Shown here piece after piece: positions 7,295 through 16,326 of a stretch of 45,654 nt of DNA (the stretch's first letter is position 1; every line of letters starts with the position of its first letter). The stretch comes from Verrucomicrobiales bacterium (GTDB lineage Bacteria; Verrucomicrobiota; Verrucomicrobiia; Limisphaerales; Palsa-1400): contig PLIU01000512.1 of NCBI GenBank assembly GCA_003140095.1, positions 1 to 45,654 of the forward strand. Reading direction: 5' to 3'. A program made the translations under genes and the position numbers. The notes beneath the pieces are model-generated. The model had not been told where the DNA came from, ran no database searches, and saw only the letters and a list, made by a program, of their open reading frames with translations.

Positions 7295-9190
7295 ATGCTA
7301 AACTCGAAATCATTTTTGGCGGTCGATTTTGGGGCGGGCAGTCTGAAGCTGGCGGAGTTTGAACAAAACGAGGCGGGCGGGTTGCGTCTCAAACAATACG
7401 GAATCAAAGCGCTGGGGATCGAGGGGTCTCAGGAAAGCGCGCGTGAAGCGGCCATTCTCAAGGGGTTGACCGAATTGCTGGGAGAAAAAAGTTATGCGGC
7501 ACGGCAGATCAACGCCTGCGCGCCGGGCTTCCATGTCTTCTCCAAATTTGTCAAACTGCCCCCGGTCGATACCTCCAAGGTGACCCAGATCATCCGCTAT
7601 GAGGCGCAGCAAAACGTGCCCTTTCCGCTGGACGAAGTCGTGTGGGACTATCAAATTCTGGGCACCTCGGCCACCAATGAACTGGAGGTGCTCCTGGTGG
7701 CGGTGAAGTCGGAAATTATCGCGGGACTCTTCCGGGTGGCCGAGGGGGCGGGGTTGCACATGAAGCTGGTGGATGCTTCGCCGGCCGCGTTGTGCAACGC
7801 CTTTCGCTACAATTACGGCGATTTGGAGGGCTGCACCATGCTGCTGGACATCGGGGCCAAGACCAGCAACCTGCTTTTCTTCGAGAAGGGCAAGGTCTAT
7901 TCGCGCAGCATCAACATCGGGGCCAACTCCATCACGCAGGATTTCGCCAACGAGGCGAAACTCAAGTTTGCCGAGTCGGAGAGGATTAAGATAGAGAAGG
8001 GATCGGTCAGCCTAGGGGGAGCCTACGAGGAACCGGAGGACCCGCAAGCGGCGGCCATCGCCAAGATTGCCCGGCAGGTCATGACGCGGCTGCACATTCA
8101 GGTCAATCAGACCATCCAGTTCTTCCGCGGCCAGCAAGGCGGCACGGCGCCCCAACGGCTGTTCCTTTCCGGCGGGGCCTCCATCATGCCTTATACGGCC
8201 CAGTTCTTCGCCGAGAAACTCAACGTGCCGGTGGAGTACTTCAATCCATTCCGCAACATCGAGATCGATCCCGCGCTGGATTTGGAGGAGTTGTCCAAGT
8301 ACGCCCACTCTTACGGAGAAGTCGTCGGGCTGGGGCTGCGGGACTTGGCGCATTGCCCGGTAGAGTTGAATTTGATGCCCAGGAGTTCGCTGCAACGGCA
8401 GGAATTTGGGCACAAGAAACCCTTCCTGGTTGCCTCGATCTTCGGCTTGGCGCTGGTGATCTTCGCTATTTACAAGGCGGAGGTGCGAATTGGGGAAGTC
8501 TATCGGAATAGAGACGGCGAGATACAGGGCCCGCTGTCCAAATTGACCGCCCAGGATCAGACCATGGGCAAGGCGCTGGGAACGCGGGATCAATTGAAGA
8601 AACAGGCCGACGATATGAAGCTTTTGGCCGACAAGCGATTTTTTTGGATGGGGGTGTTGGCGGATTTGCGCGCGGTGATGATGCAGGCCGAGGCGGCGGC
8701 AAAGGCGAGCTTGACCACGCCCGAAAATGGCGGCACCAACACCGACACGGGCGTCTGGGTGGACACTTTTACGCCCATCCTGCCCGATAATTTCGGGGCC
8801 GGCACTCAGTCCACCAGCGGCCCGGGAGGATTCAGTCGGGGCGCTTTCGATAGAGGGGGCAGCTTTAGGTCCAGGTATGGCCCTCGCGGTATGGGTATGG
8901 GTACGATGCCGGCCATGCCGCCGCCAACGCAGGCTCCAACGCCGCCGCCGGCCGGAGCCACTGCCAATGTCAATTTCAATGAAGTCTCCAGCCTCAAACT
9001 TCTCTGCCGTGGCCTCGGTCGACCCGGGACGGCGAACTCCGACCTGGCCTATTCAGTCCGTCAGTTTTTGACCAATAGTCCCAGTTTCACCAACGCGACG
9101 CTGGTGGGAGATCTCAAACCCGGCGGCGAGGACACCAACACGTTCACGTTCGAGATGACGGTGGATTTGCGGCATCATTTCAAGCTCTGA
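7295..9190 (+). CDS. PilM-like actin-fold ATPase fused to PilN-like segment (Amuc_1101-type)
   Basis: A 631-residue protein. The first about 360 residues form an FtsA/PilM-like actin-fold domain: phosphate motif 1 in FLAVDFGAGSLKLAEF, phosphate motif 2 in MLLDIGAKTSNLLFF and the adenosine motif in LFLSGGASIMPY. PilM proteins usually end near 350 residues; here a membrane helix follows (about 377-395, LVASIFGLALVIFAIY), then a coiled coil, a proline/glycine-rich linker and a small alpha-beta domain, as in PilN. This is therefore a PilM-PilN-type fusion linking cytoplasm and periplasm. The next three genes match the rest of the verrucomicrobial Amuc_1100 pilus-like set, with Amuc_1101 the PilM-like member. 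There is no clear Shine-Dalgarno sequence before the ATG. Confidence 0.9.
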   Translation: MLNSKSFLAVDFGAGSLKLAEFEQNEAGGLRLKQYGIKALGIEGSQESAREAAILKGLTELLGEKSYAARQINACAPGFHVFSKFVKLPPVDTSKVTQIIRYEAQQNVPFPLDEVVWDYQILGTSATNELEVLLVAVKSEIIAGLFRVAEGAGLHMKLVDASPAALCNAFRYNYGDLEGCTMLLDIGAKTSNLLFFEKGKVYSRSINIGANSITQDFANEAKLKFAESERIKIEKGSVSLGGAYEEPEDPQAAAIAKIARQVMTRLHIQVNQTIQFFRGQQGGTAPQRLFLSGGASIMPYTAQFFAEKLNVPVEYFNPFRNIEIDPALDLEELSKYAHSYGEVVGLGLRDLAHCPVELNLMPRSSLQRQEFGHKKPFLVASIFGLALVIFAIYKAEVRIGEVYRNRDGEIQGPLSKLTAQDQTMGKALGTRDQLKKQADDMKLLADKRFFWMGVLADLRAVMMQAEAAAKASLTTPENGGTNTDTGVWVDTFTPILPDNFGAGTQSTSGPGGFSRGAFDRGGSFRSRYGPRGMGMGTMPAMPPPTQAPTPPPAGATANVNFNEVSSLKLLCRGLGRPGTANSDLAYSVRQFLTNSPSFTNATLVGDLKPGGEDTNTFTFEMTVDLRHHFKL

Positions 9191-9192
9191 AC

Positions 9193-10275
9193 ATGGCCTG
9201 GATCAAACGCAATCTCTACTTCGTCATCACGATTGTCGTGGGGGTGGGCGTGACCGGATTTTGCGGCTACTTGCTTTATTCCACCTTGGAGCAGAACAAG
9301 ACGGACCGCGACAAATACTTCGGGGATAAGGGCAACCTGGATAATTTGCAGAAGAAAAGCCCCTTTCCCGACCAGCAGAACATCCAGGCGGCGGCTGCGG
9401 ACGCGGAACGAGTGCGGGCATTTTTGAACGAATTTCGCAAGCCCTTCGCCGGCTTTCCCCAGGCCCCCAAACTGGACGACCGCCAATTCAAAGAGTACCT
9501 GCAAAAGAGCATCATGCAGTTTGGCATCGAAGCCAGCAACGCCGGGGTCGGATTGCCCCCTAATTTCAACTTTGCCTTCGCGCAGCAAATCAATGTGCTC
9601 AATTACTCCAGCGACTCCATCGCGCCGTGGCTGCAGGAGTTGACGGAGATCAAGGCCATTCTGCATATCCTTTATAACGCGAAGATCAATTATTTGGAAA
9701 AGATTAAGCGCCCGGCAGTCGCGGGCGAAGAACCGTTGAATGACGATTACTTGCAAGTGGGCACCGTGACCAACACATGGGGCTTGGTAACCCCCTACAT
9801 GGTCAACTTCCGGGGGTTCAGCGCCGAAATTGCCAACGTCCTGGCCGGCATTGCCGCCTCCAGCAACTGCTTCATCCTCAAAACCATTTATGTGACCCCG
9901 TCCAGGGAGCCGCTGCCGCAAATAGCCGATCTTCAACCGCCTGCGCCGCCGCCGCCGCCGCCCCGCTATCAACTCCCGCCCACAGCCGAACCAGCCAATC
10001 CGTTTATGCAGCCAAACAATCCGTTTATGCAAAACGACCCTCGTAACCGATTCCGGGAACGAAGGCAGGAGATGATGCCGCGGTCGCAGTACGGGCCGGC
10101 TTCCCAGGCGCCACCCCCTCTGGCCGGGCCGGTGACTATCCTGACGGAAACTCCATTATTCGTGACCATCTATATCGATGTGGTCAAACTTAAAGCGCCC
10201 GAAGCGCCCGCGCCCGCAGCCGCGCCTGTGGCCGGGCCCGCAGGCAGAACGAGAAAAAAACCGGCGGAGCGTTGA
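9193..10275 (+). CDS. Amuc_1100-family pilus-like protein
   Basis: A 360-residue protein with one N-terminal membrane helix (residues about 9-29), a coiled-coil stretch (about 33-80), an alpha-beta region and, near 235-300, a proline-rich low-complexity linker containing two close copies of NPFMQ. A final beta strand (TPLFVTIYIDVVKL) is followed by an alanine/proline-rich tail. The architecture and position between the PilM-like gene and the Amuc_1099/secretin genes match the Amuc_1100 family, a PilO-like component known in Akkermansia as an abundant surface protein that can engage host TLR2. Assignment rests on layout and synteny; sequence similarity by eye is weak, so any immunological role here is unproven. 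It starts 2 bp after the upstream stop. Confidence 0.72.
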   Translation: MAWIKRNLYFVITIVVGVGVTGFCGYLLYSTLEQNKTDRDKYFGDKGNLDNLQKKSPFPDQQNIQAAAADAERVRAFLNEFRKPFAGFPQAPKLDDRQFKEYLQKSIMQFGIEASNAGVGLPPNFNFAFAQQINVLNYSSDSIAPWLQELTEIKAILHILYNAKINYLEKIKRPAVAGEEPLNDDYLQVGTVTNTWGLVTPYMVNFRGFSAEIANVLAGIAASSNCFILKTIYVTPSREPLPQIADLQPPAPPPPPPRYQLPPTAEPANPFMQPNNPFMQNDPRNRFRERRQEMMPRSQYGPASQAPPPLAGPVTILTETPLFVTIYIDVVKLKAPEAPAPAAAPVAGPAGRTRKKPAER

Positions 10276-11078
10276 TGGAATTTCTCAAGAAACATTACGA
10301 AAAGATAGTGCTATGTGTGGTCTTGCTAGGGTTGGCGGGGGCCGTGTTGTGGATGAAGTCCGCCCTAGTGCAGGTGCGAGGCGAATTACCACCCGTCGTC
10401 ATTGGACCACCGCCCAAGACCCCGCCACCCAAGCCCTTGGACCTCTCTGTGTACGAGCAGGCCTTGGCGCAGATCACCAATCCGCCGACAGTCGTCTTGT
10501 CCGGCGCGCACAATCTCTTCAATCCGGTTACCTGGAAGCGCAAGCCCAACGGGGATCTCATCAAGATCGTCAAAAGCGGACCCGACGCGCTGATCGTCAC
10601 CAACATCATTCCCCTTTACACGATCATTTCCTATGACCACCCCAGCGGCCCGGGGAGTTCCGTTTACGTGATGATGATCGCGGCAAATGTTGACCTGCGG
10701 CAGACCAACCTCCGCAAGCGTCAGGAATACGCCAGGAAAGACGAGAAGGTGAAATCGGGCCTTTATTTCGTGCGCGGCATTAAAGGTGCTGAGGATGACC
10801 CATCAGAAATAAACTTGGAAATAGTTCGGACCGGTGAAACAAATGTATGGGTGTCCACCAACACCCCTTACAAACGCGCGGAAAGTTACCTGGCTGATCT
10901 GAAATATGATCCGGATCCGACGCTGCCTCTGCTGAAGAGGAAAGTCAACGATGAGTTTAAACTGGACAACGAGCCATATAAGATTATTGAAATCACCAAC
11001 GATGCCGTTAGAGTGCAGGACAGACGCACGACCAAAGTGACAGAGATCAAGTGGACACCGTCTCGTAATGGGGACTAA
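10275..11078 (+). CDS. Amuc_1099-type pilus-like accessory protein
   Basis: A 267-residue protein with a single N-terminal membrane helix (residues about 9-27, IVLCVVLLGLAGAVLWM) and a periplasmic part rich in short beta strands. A proline-rich stretch (PPPKTPPPKP) follows the helix. The start ATG at 10275 shares one base with the upstream TGA, indicating coupling; a TTG one codon earlier is also in frame. The position, single-pass topology and size suit the Amuc_1099 slot in the verrucomicrobial pilus-like operon, perhaps acting like PilP between inner-membrane parts and the secretin. No enzymatic motif was seen. Confidence 0.68.
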   Translation: MEFLKKHYEKIVLCVVLLGLAGAVLWMKSALVQVRGELPPVVIGPPPKTPPPKPLDLSVYEQALAQITNPPTVVLSGAHNLFNPVTWKRKPNGDLIKIVKSGPDALIVTNIIPLYTIISYDHPSGPGSSVYVMMIAANVDLRQTNLRKRQEYARKDEKVKSGLYFVRGIKGAEDDPSEINLEIVRTGETNVWVSTNTPYKRAESYLADLKYDPDPTLPLLKRKVNDEFKLDNEPYKIIEITNDAVRVQDRRTTKVTEIKWTPSRNGD

Positions 11079-11098
11079 CTTTAACAAGACACGACGCC

Positions 11099-13891
11099 AT
11101 GACATCAGCCGCAAAAACAAGCCTGCGATTGGCCTTTCTTCTGGCCACATCCTTGCAGGCCCAACCCGCCACACCGGTTGAGAACCCGGTGGATATCGCC
11201 AACGACGAAGCCGTGCGCCGCCAGGAGGCCACCATCCGTTTGCACCACACCCTCGAGCAGGCCCGCGACGCTCTCAGCCGAAAAAACTGGGTGGACGCCG
11301 CCAAATTCTATCAAGAGGCCGTCGCGGACATCCCCAACGTTCAAGTCGGCAGCCCTTTCGTGGACGCGGAAAAGAGGGAAGCGTTGGCGGGGCTGGACGA
11401 TGTGCGGGCCAAACTGGCCCGCCAGGCCATGCAGGCCGGCAATATGATTGAAGCCAACACCCAAATCGATGCGGCCTTGAAGGTCGATCCCAACAATGAG
11501 GTCCTGCGCCGTCTCAAGGCGGAGATCATGCAGCGTCAGGCCGAGCAGTTGGGCACTGTGCCCAGCGCGGACATCCTGAAGCGGATTCCAGACTACGAAC
11601 AACAAAAGACTGACATCGCCACACGCGTACAGAACGGCAAGACCCTTTATGAGATGGGCAAGTATGACGAGGCGGAGGCAATCCTGGTTCAAGTCGTCAA
11701 GGACGACCCGTCCAACCGGAGCGCTCCGTATTACCTGGATTTGATCAAGGAAGCCCGTTACATGGATTATTCTCGTCGGCGCGAGGAAGGGGTCAAGAGC
11801 GCCATTGGCAACGTGGAGAAAGCGTGGATAGAGAGCAACAAACGCGATACCCTGCCCGTCCCCAACCCGATGTGGAACACCAACTTGGTTTATACCACCA
11901 AGGGACGACAGGGTATTTATTCCAAACTCAACAGCATCATGCTCAATGAAGTGGCCTATGATTTGCCGTTAAAGGACGTTTTGGCGAAGCTGAAAACCGA
12001 ATCCCAAAAGCGCGACCCGGACGGTATCGGCGTTAACTTCATGATCAATCAGAATGTGGAAGGCCCCACGCCTTTTTCCACCGATACCACCGGCGCGGTG
12101 CCGGCTGTCGGAGGTCCGCAGCAAAAGGATATTGGGGGTGATGTCAACATCAAGATTGCCCCATCCCTTTCCAATCTTCGCCTGGCGGATGTGTTGGATG
12201 CCATTCAAAAGGTGGCCGACTCGCCTATCCGCTATACGATCGAGGATTACGCGGTGGTCTTTTCACCTAAGCCTGCTGAGTCGATCCCAGGTCTGGAGCT
12301 GTACACCAAAGCGTTCCGCGTTGATCCCAATACCTTCGTGCAGGGCCTTCAAAACGTCACGGCCGTCTCTCTCAATTTCGGCTCCCAAACTGCGGGCGGC
12401 ACCGGCGGCAGTGGCGGCGGCGGCGGCGGTGGTGGCGGCGGCGGCGGCTCCGGCGGTGGTGGTGGTGGTGGCCAGCAGAGCATAGGCGGCACGATTCCGC
12501 AGGTCGCGATCGCTGCCACCACAACCGGCGGCCAGCAAGGCGGCGGCGGTGCCGGTGGTGGCCTGGGACAGCAAGGTCCGGGTGGCCGTCAGGTTGGCTT
12601 GAGCTACGTGACCCGAACCAATAGCACCATAGAGGCACATCAGTTGGTCGCGGCTTACTTTGCCGCCGCCGGAGTGAACTTGGCTCCTCCCAAGATGGTC
12701 TTTTTCAATGACCGCCTGGGCGAGTTGCTGGTTCGCGCCACCCTCCAGGATTTGGAGATCATCCAGCAGGCCATTGAAATGCTCAATCAGACGCCGCCCC
12801 AGGTAACGGTCGAAGCCAAATTCGCCGATCTGACCCAGGAAGATACCCGGGGGCTTGGATTCAACTGGTATCTGGGCAACACGCTGATGAACAACGGCGC
12901 CATTGGCTTGACAGGAGGCACCGCGCCGTCTTACCAAGGCCCATCCACTCAAGCCAACCCTAGCGGCATTTTCCCGGGGTCAGGCTCCCTTATTCCAGGC
13001 ACCAGCACTTTTACGCCGGGACCTGGCGCCGTGCCGGCAGCCTCCACGGATGGTTTGATCACCTCCGGCATCCGCAACGAGGTCGGCTCGGGGCTGACCC
13101 AGCTTCCCACGTTGAGCACAATCACAGGCATTATGACGGATCCCCAATTCCGTGTCGCCATCAATGCCATTGAACAGCGGACCGGGTCCGACCTTTTGGC
13201 CGCGCCCATGGTGACGACGGAAAGCGGGCGGCAAGCGCATCTGGCGGCCCAAGACTTGGTGACCATCGTCAGTTCCGTAACTCTTAACTCAACGACCTCT
13301 GGCGGCGGCGGGCTGTCCGGTAGCACTGGGGTTGCCCTCCAAACCCCTAGTTACAACACAACCTTCCTGGCCTTGGGGCCGAGTTTGGACGTCATCCCAA
13401 CGGTTTCGGCCGACGGCTTTTCCATCCAGATGGCGCTCCTGCCAACCTACACCGAATTCATCGGCTATGATAATCCCGGCCAATTCGTCGATACTGCCGA
13501 ATCGGCCGCCGGCAACACCATTGGCGTGCCCATTACGGCGCAGTTGCCCTTGCCGCACTTCCGCATTCGATCGGTGGCGACGACGTGCGACGTGTGGGAC
13601 GGACAGACCATCGTGCTGGGAGGATTGATTTCGGAAACCATTTACAAGATTCACGACAAGGTTCCCATGCTGGGTGATCTGCCTTTTGTCGGCAAATTGT
13701 TTCAGAGCCAGTCCTCCGACAGCACTAAAGAGAACTTGTTGATCTTTGTCACCGCCAAGATCATCGACCCGGCGGGCAACAAGGTGCATACGGACGACGA
13801 CCTGCCGTTCGGCAGACCCCCGATTCCGCTGCAAAGAGCCCAGCCAACGCCGACAACCCTGGCGGAGCCGGCCACCCCGGCCGCGCCATAA
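11099..13891 (+). CDS. Secretin (GspD/PilQ family, Amuc_1098-type) outer-membrane channel
   Basis: A 930-residue protein: signal peptide (about 1-20), TPR-like helical repeats (about 35-230), then N-domains and a C-terminal secretin domain. Secretin signatures are VEAKFADLTQEDTRGLGFNW, the segment around LLAAPMVTTESGRQA, LDVIPTVSADGFSIQMALLP, and the terminal block DGQTIVLGGLISE with VPMLGDLPFVGKLFQS and ENLLIFVTAKII. The product should multimerise as an outer-membrane channel for a type IV pilus-like or type II-like machine. A long polyglycine run (about 434-500) interrupts the N-domain region. No PilB/PilT motor ATPase or pilin is in this window, so the machine is incomplete here or encoded elsewhere. 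Confidence 0.92.
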   Translation: MTSAAKTSLRLAFLLATSLQAQPATPVENPVDIANDEAVRRQEATIRLHHTLEQARDALSRKNWVDAAKFYQEAVADIPNVQVGSPFVDAEKREALAGLDDVRAKLARQAMQAGNMIEANTQIDAALKVDPNNEVLRRLKAEIMQRQAEQLGTVPSADILKRIPDYEQQKTDIATRVQNGKTLYEMGKYDEAEAILVQVVKDDPSNRSAPYYLDLIKEARYMDYSRRREEGVKSAIGNVEKAWIESNKRDTLPVPNPMWNTNLVYTTKGRQGIYSKLNSIMLNEVAYDLPLKDVLAKLKTESQKRDPDGIGVNFMINQNVEGPTPFSTDTTGAVPAVGGPQQKDIGGDVNIKIAPSLSNLRLADVLDAIQKVADSPIRYTIEDYAVVFSPKPAESIPGLELYTKAFRVDPNTFVQGLQNVTAVSLNFGSQTAGGTGGSGGGGGGGGGGGGSGGGGGGGQQSIGGTIPQVAIAATTTGGQQGGGGAGGGLGQQGPGGRQVGLSYVTRTNSTIEAHQLVAAYFAAAGVNLAPPKMVFFNDRLGELLVRATLQDLEIIQQAIEMLNQTPPQVTVEAKFADLTQEDTRGLGFNWYLGNTLMNNGAIGLTGGTAPSYQGPSTQANPSGIFPGSGSLIPGTSTFTPGPGAVPAASTDGLITSGIRNEVGSGLTQLPTLSTITGIMTDPQFRVAINAIEQRTGSDLLAAPMVTTESGRQAHLAAQDLVTIVSSVTLNSTTSGGGGLSGSTGVALQTPSYNTTFLALGPSLDVIPTVSADGFSIQMALLPTYTEFIGYDNPGQFVDTAESAAGNTIGVPITAQLPLPHFRIRSVATTCDVWDGQTIVLGGLISETIYKIHDKVPMLGDLPFVGKLFQSQSSDSTKENLLIFVTAKIIDPAGNKVHTDDDLPFGRPPIPLQRAQPTPTTLAEPATPAAP
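12396..12570 (+). repeat. Polyglycine-coding tract in secretin
   Basis: A run of GGC/GGT codons encodes a stretch of almost pure glycine with single serines, followed by a second glycine/glutamine-rich run. It falls between periplasmic N-domains and probably forms a flexible linker. Triplet repeats of this kind can change length by whole codons without breaking the frame. Confidence 0.85.
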
Positions 13892-13925
13892 GCAAGAGGC
13901 GCACATTCACCGATGCGTCTGCATC

Positions 13926-14861
13926 ATGCAAAGCAGCCCAATATCTGAATCTCCGGCACGACGGCGGTTGCTCATCGTGGACGGCCATGCCTTCGCCTAC
14001 CGGGCCTTCTTCGCCATTCGCTCGCTCTCTTCTCCCGAAGGCGCCGCCACCAACGCGATCTACGGCTTCATTCGGATGCTGGGCCGGATGCAAACCAAAG
14101 TCAGGCCTTCCCACTTGGCCGTGGTTTGGGACGGCGGTTTAGCGGCGGATCGGACGGCCCTCCACCCGGAATACAAAGCGCAGCGCCCCGCGATGCCGCG
14201 CGATCTGGAGCTTCAACTCGATCAGATCGTGGCATATCTTGGCGCAGCCGGCATCGTCTCTCTTTTGCGCGACTCTCACGAGGCGGACGATGTCATTGCC
14301 GCCCTCTCCCGCCAAGCCGCCACGGACGGCATGGAAGTCGTCATCGCCAGCTCGGACAAGGACTTTATGCAACTGGTCTCGTCCGAGGTTCGCCTGCTCA
14401 ATCCGCAGGACAAAACCGACACTTTCTGGGGGGTGGAGGAAGTCAGGGCCAAGACTGGCGTGACACCCACGCAAATTGTGGACTGGCTGAGCCTGACTGG
14501 AGACGCAGTCGATAACATCCGAGGCGTGCCGGGCGTTGGCGCAAAAACTGCTACAGATTTGCTGCGCCAGTTTGATTCCATGGATGGCCTGTACCAGCGA
14601 CTCCAGGAGGTTCGCCCGGATCGGTTGCGGACCAACCTGCAAGCATCGGAGGAGGTGGTTCGCCGCAATCAAAAGCTGGTGCGATTAAATTGTGAGGTGC
14701 CATGTGAAGTTTCGTTGGAGGAGTTGGCCTGCAAACCCAGTGATGCCGTCGCTTTGCGCCGACTTTATCTCCGCTGGGGATTTAAATCGCTCTTGCGCGA
14801 ACTGGATCAGACCGGCCTTCCAGCCGGGGACTTCTTTCCGGAAACGGCCGGCGCCTGCTGA
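13926..14861 (+). CDS. Stand-alone 5'-3' exonuclease (Pol I N-terminal / FEN domain)
   Basis: A 311-residue protein matching the 5'-nuclease domain of DNA polymerase I without polymerase or proofreading domains. Metal-binding blocks are seen as LLIVDGHAFAYRAFFA near the N-terminus, VVWDGG, then SHEADDVIAALSRQA, VIASSDKDFMQLV and the helix-hairpin-helix region DWLSLTGDAVDNIRGVPGVG. Expected activity is removal of 5' flaps and RNA primers. The ATG at 13926 precedes the conserved first strand; the frame is open further upstream into the secretin but that part has no family resemblance. It lies 34 bp after the secretin, so it may share a transcript although its function is unrelated. Confidence 0.88.
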   Translation: MQSSPISESPARRRLLIVDGHAFAYRAFFAIRSLSSPEGAATNAIYGFIRMLGRMQTKVRPSHLAVVWDGGLAADRTALHPEYKAQRPAMPRDLELQLDQIVAYLGAAGIVSLLRDSHEADDVIAALSRQAATDGMEVVIASSDKDFMQLVSSEVRLLNPQDKTDTFWGVEEVRAKTGVTPTQIVDWLSLTGDAVDNIRGVPGVGAKTATDLLRQFDSMDGLYQRLQEVRPDRLRTNLQASEEVVRRNQKLVRLNCEVPCEVSLEELACKPSDAVALRRLYLRWGFKSLLRELDQTGLPAGDFFPETAGAC

Positions 14862-14959
14862 AGAGACGGAAACATTCGCCAACGGCTTGAAGTACCGAAC
14901 GCAAACAGCGCAAATAAACAAAGATTGCATGGACAAAGGTGGAACATTGTGATAAGAAA

Positions 14960-16321
14960 ATGAATCATATATCCGTCATGTTAGGCATTTCAAAAAGTCT
15001 CGGATGGGGGTTTTTTCTCGCCGGTTCTGTGGCCGTCTTCGCCCAGGACACTGTGGTGTCTCGCGTTCTGGTGCCAGGGCGAAACAATCCCAAAGAATTA
15101 GCGGCGGTGCAACCCCAGGGCTCCGTGGTGCCTCAGGGCGGCGAGTTCGCCATCCTGGGTAACATTCCGGGCGACCAAGTCCTGCCCAGCATTTCCCTCC
15201 TGCCAACCGCCGGCATGATCGCCTGGCAGGACAACGTAGTGGACAAGAATGGCAGCGGCGTTGGCGGCTCGATGTTGGGCCCCAACTTCGGCGCGGGCCC
15301 CATCTTCTGCGCCAACAAGACCGTCACGGGCAACCAGATCAATCCCAAGGTTCAACTCCTGGCCAACGGCTATGTCATTTTTGTCTGGCAGAGCAGCGTG
15401 GCCGGCACACCCGACATCTATGCCCGGATATCCAAGCCCTCCACCACCAAGACCGAAACTTCGACCCTCTCCTCCTACGGCACCAATTTTAGCACCATCG
15501 ACCTTCGCGTCAACACCTACACCAAAGACCAGCAGATCAATCCAGCCGTGGCGGCGTTGCCCGACGGCAGCGCCATTATCACATGGTCCAGTTATGGCCA
15601 GGACGGAAGCATGTGGGGAATTTATGCCCGCAAATTGTCCAACAAAGGCGTCGGTTCCCCCGCCACGGAATTTCTAGTCAATCAATACAAACAGTACAAC
15701 CAGCGCAATCCCGCCGTCGCCACCCTGGCCAACGGCAACTACGTCATCTGCTGGGTTTCCGAACAGGAGCGGTTTTACCACAGCGTCGATATTTACGCCC
15801 GCATCTTCACCGCCGCCGGCGCGCCTGTCACCGATGAGATTCCTATCAACTCAGGCACCAATTTCTGTGACACGCCCGATGTCGCGGCCCTCAATGACGG
15901 AGGATTCACCGTGGTTTGGGCGCAGAAGGACTTGGCCAATCCGGCCAACAGTTGGGATGTCTGGGGGCGCGCGTTCAGCGCGGCCGGCTCGCCCGAGGTG
16001 GCCGATTTCCGCATCAACTCCTATTTGTTCGGCGATCAATACCGGCCTAAAATCGCGGCCGGACCATCCGGCAGCCTGGTGGTGTGGACCAGCATGGCGC
16101 AGGACGGCTCGCGCGAGGGCGTTTTTGGCCGCTTCTTGCAGGGAGGAACTGCGGTCGCGGGCAGCGAATTGCAAATCAACACGACTTGGATCAGCCAGCA
16201 GCTTCATCCTGCGGTGGCGTGGAACGGAGTTAACAATTTCCTGGTGGTTTGGACCAGTTTCGCAGGCGCGACCGGGTTTGATCTCTATGGCCAAGCCTAT
16301 AACTTGAACACATCACCTTGA
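14960..16321 (+). CDS. Secreted protein with six WxS...GR repeats (probable beta-propeller)
   Basis: A 453-residue protein with a signal peptide (first about 29 residues, ending VAVFAQ). The body consists of about six repeats of 50-55 residues built on a tryptophan strand, a D/G-rich turn and a Y/F-G/A-R strand: VWQSSVAGTPDIYARIS, TWSSYGQDGSMWGIYARKL, CWVSEQERFYHSVDIYARIF, VWAQKDLANPANSWDVWGRA, VWTSMAQDGSREGVFGRFL and VWTSFAGATGFDLYGQAYN. The repeat length and the closed number suggest a six-bladed beta-propeller exported to the envelope. A GTG seven codons upstream is possible, but the ATG at 14960 gives the better signal peptide. No catalytic motif was recognised. First gene of the secreted-protein cluster. 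Confidence 0.82.
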   Translation: MNHISVMLGISKSLGWGFFLAGSVAVFAQDTVVSRVLVPGRNNPKELAAVQPQGSVVPQGGEFAILGNIPGDQVLPSISLLPTAGMIAWQDNVVDKNGSGVGGSMLGPNFGAGPIFCANKTVTGNQINPKVQLLANGYVIFVWQSSVAGTPDIYARISKPSTTKTETSTLSSYGTNFSTIDLRVNTYTKDQQINPAVAALPDGSAIITWSSYGQDGSMWGIYARKLSNKGVGSPATEFLVNQYKQYNQRNPAVATLANGNYVICWVSEQERFYHSVDIYARIFTAAGAPVTDEIPINSGTNFCDTPDVAALNDGGFTVVWAQKDLANPANSWDVWGRAFSAAGSPEVADFRINSYLFGDQYRPKIAAGPSGSLVVWTSMAQDGSREGVFGRFLQGGTAVAGSELQINTTWISQQLHPAVAWNGVNNFLVVWTSFAGATGFDLYGQAYNLNTSP

Positions 16322-16326
16322 GTCTT

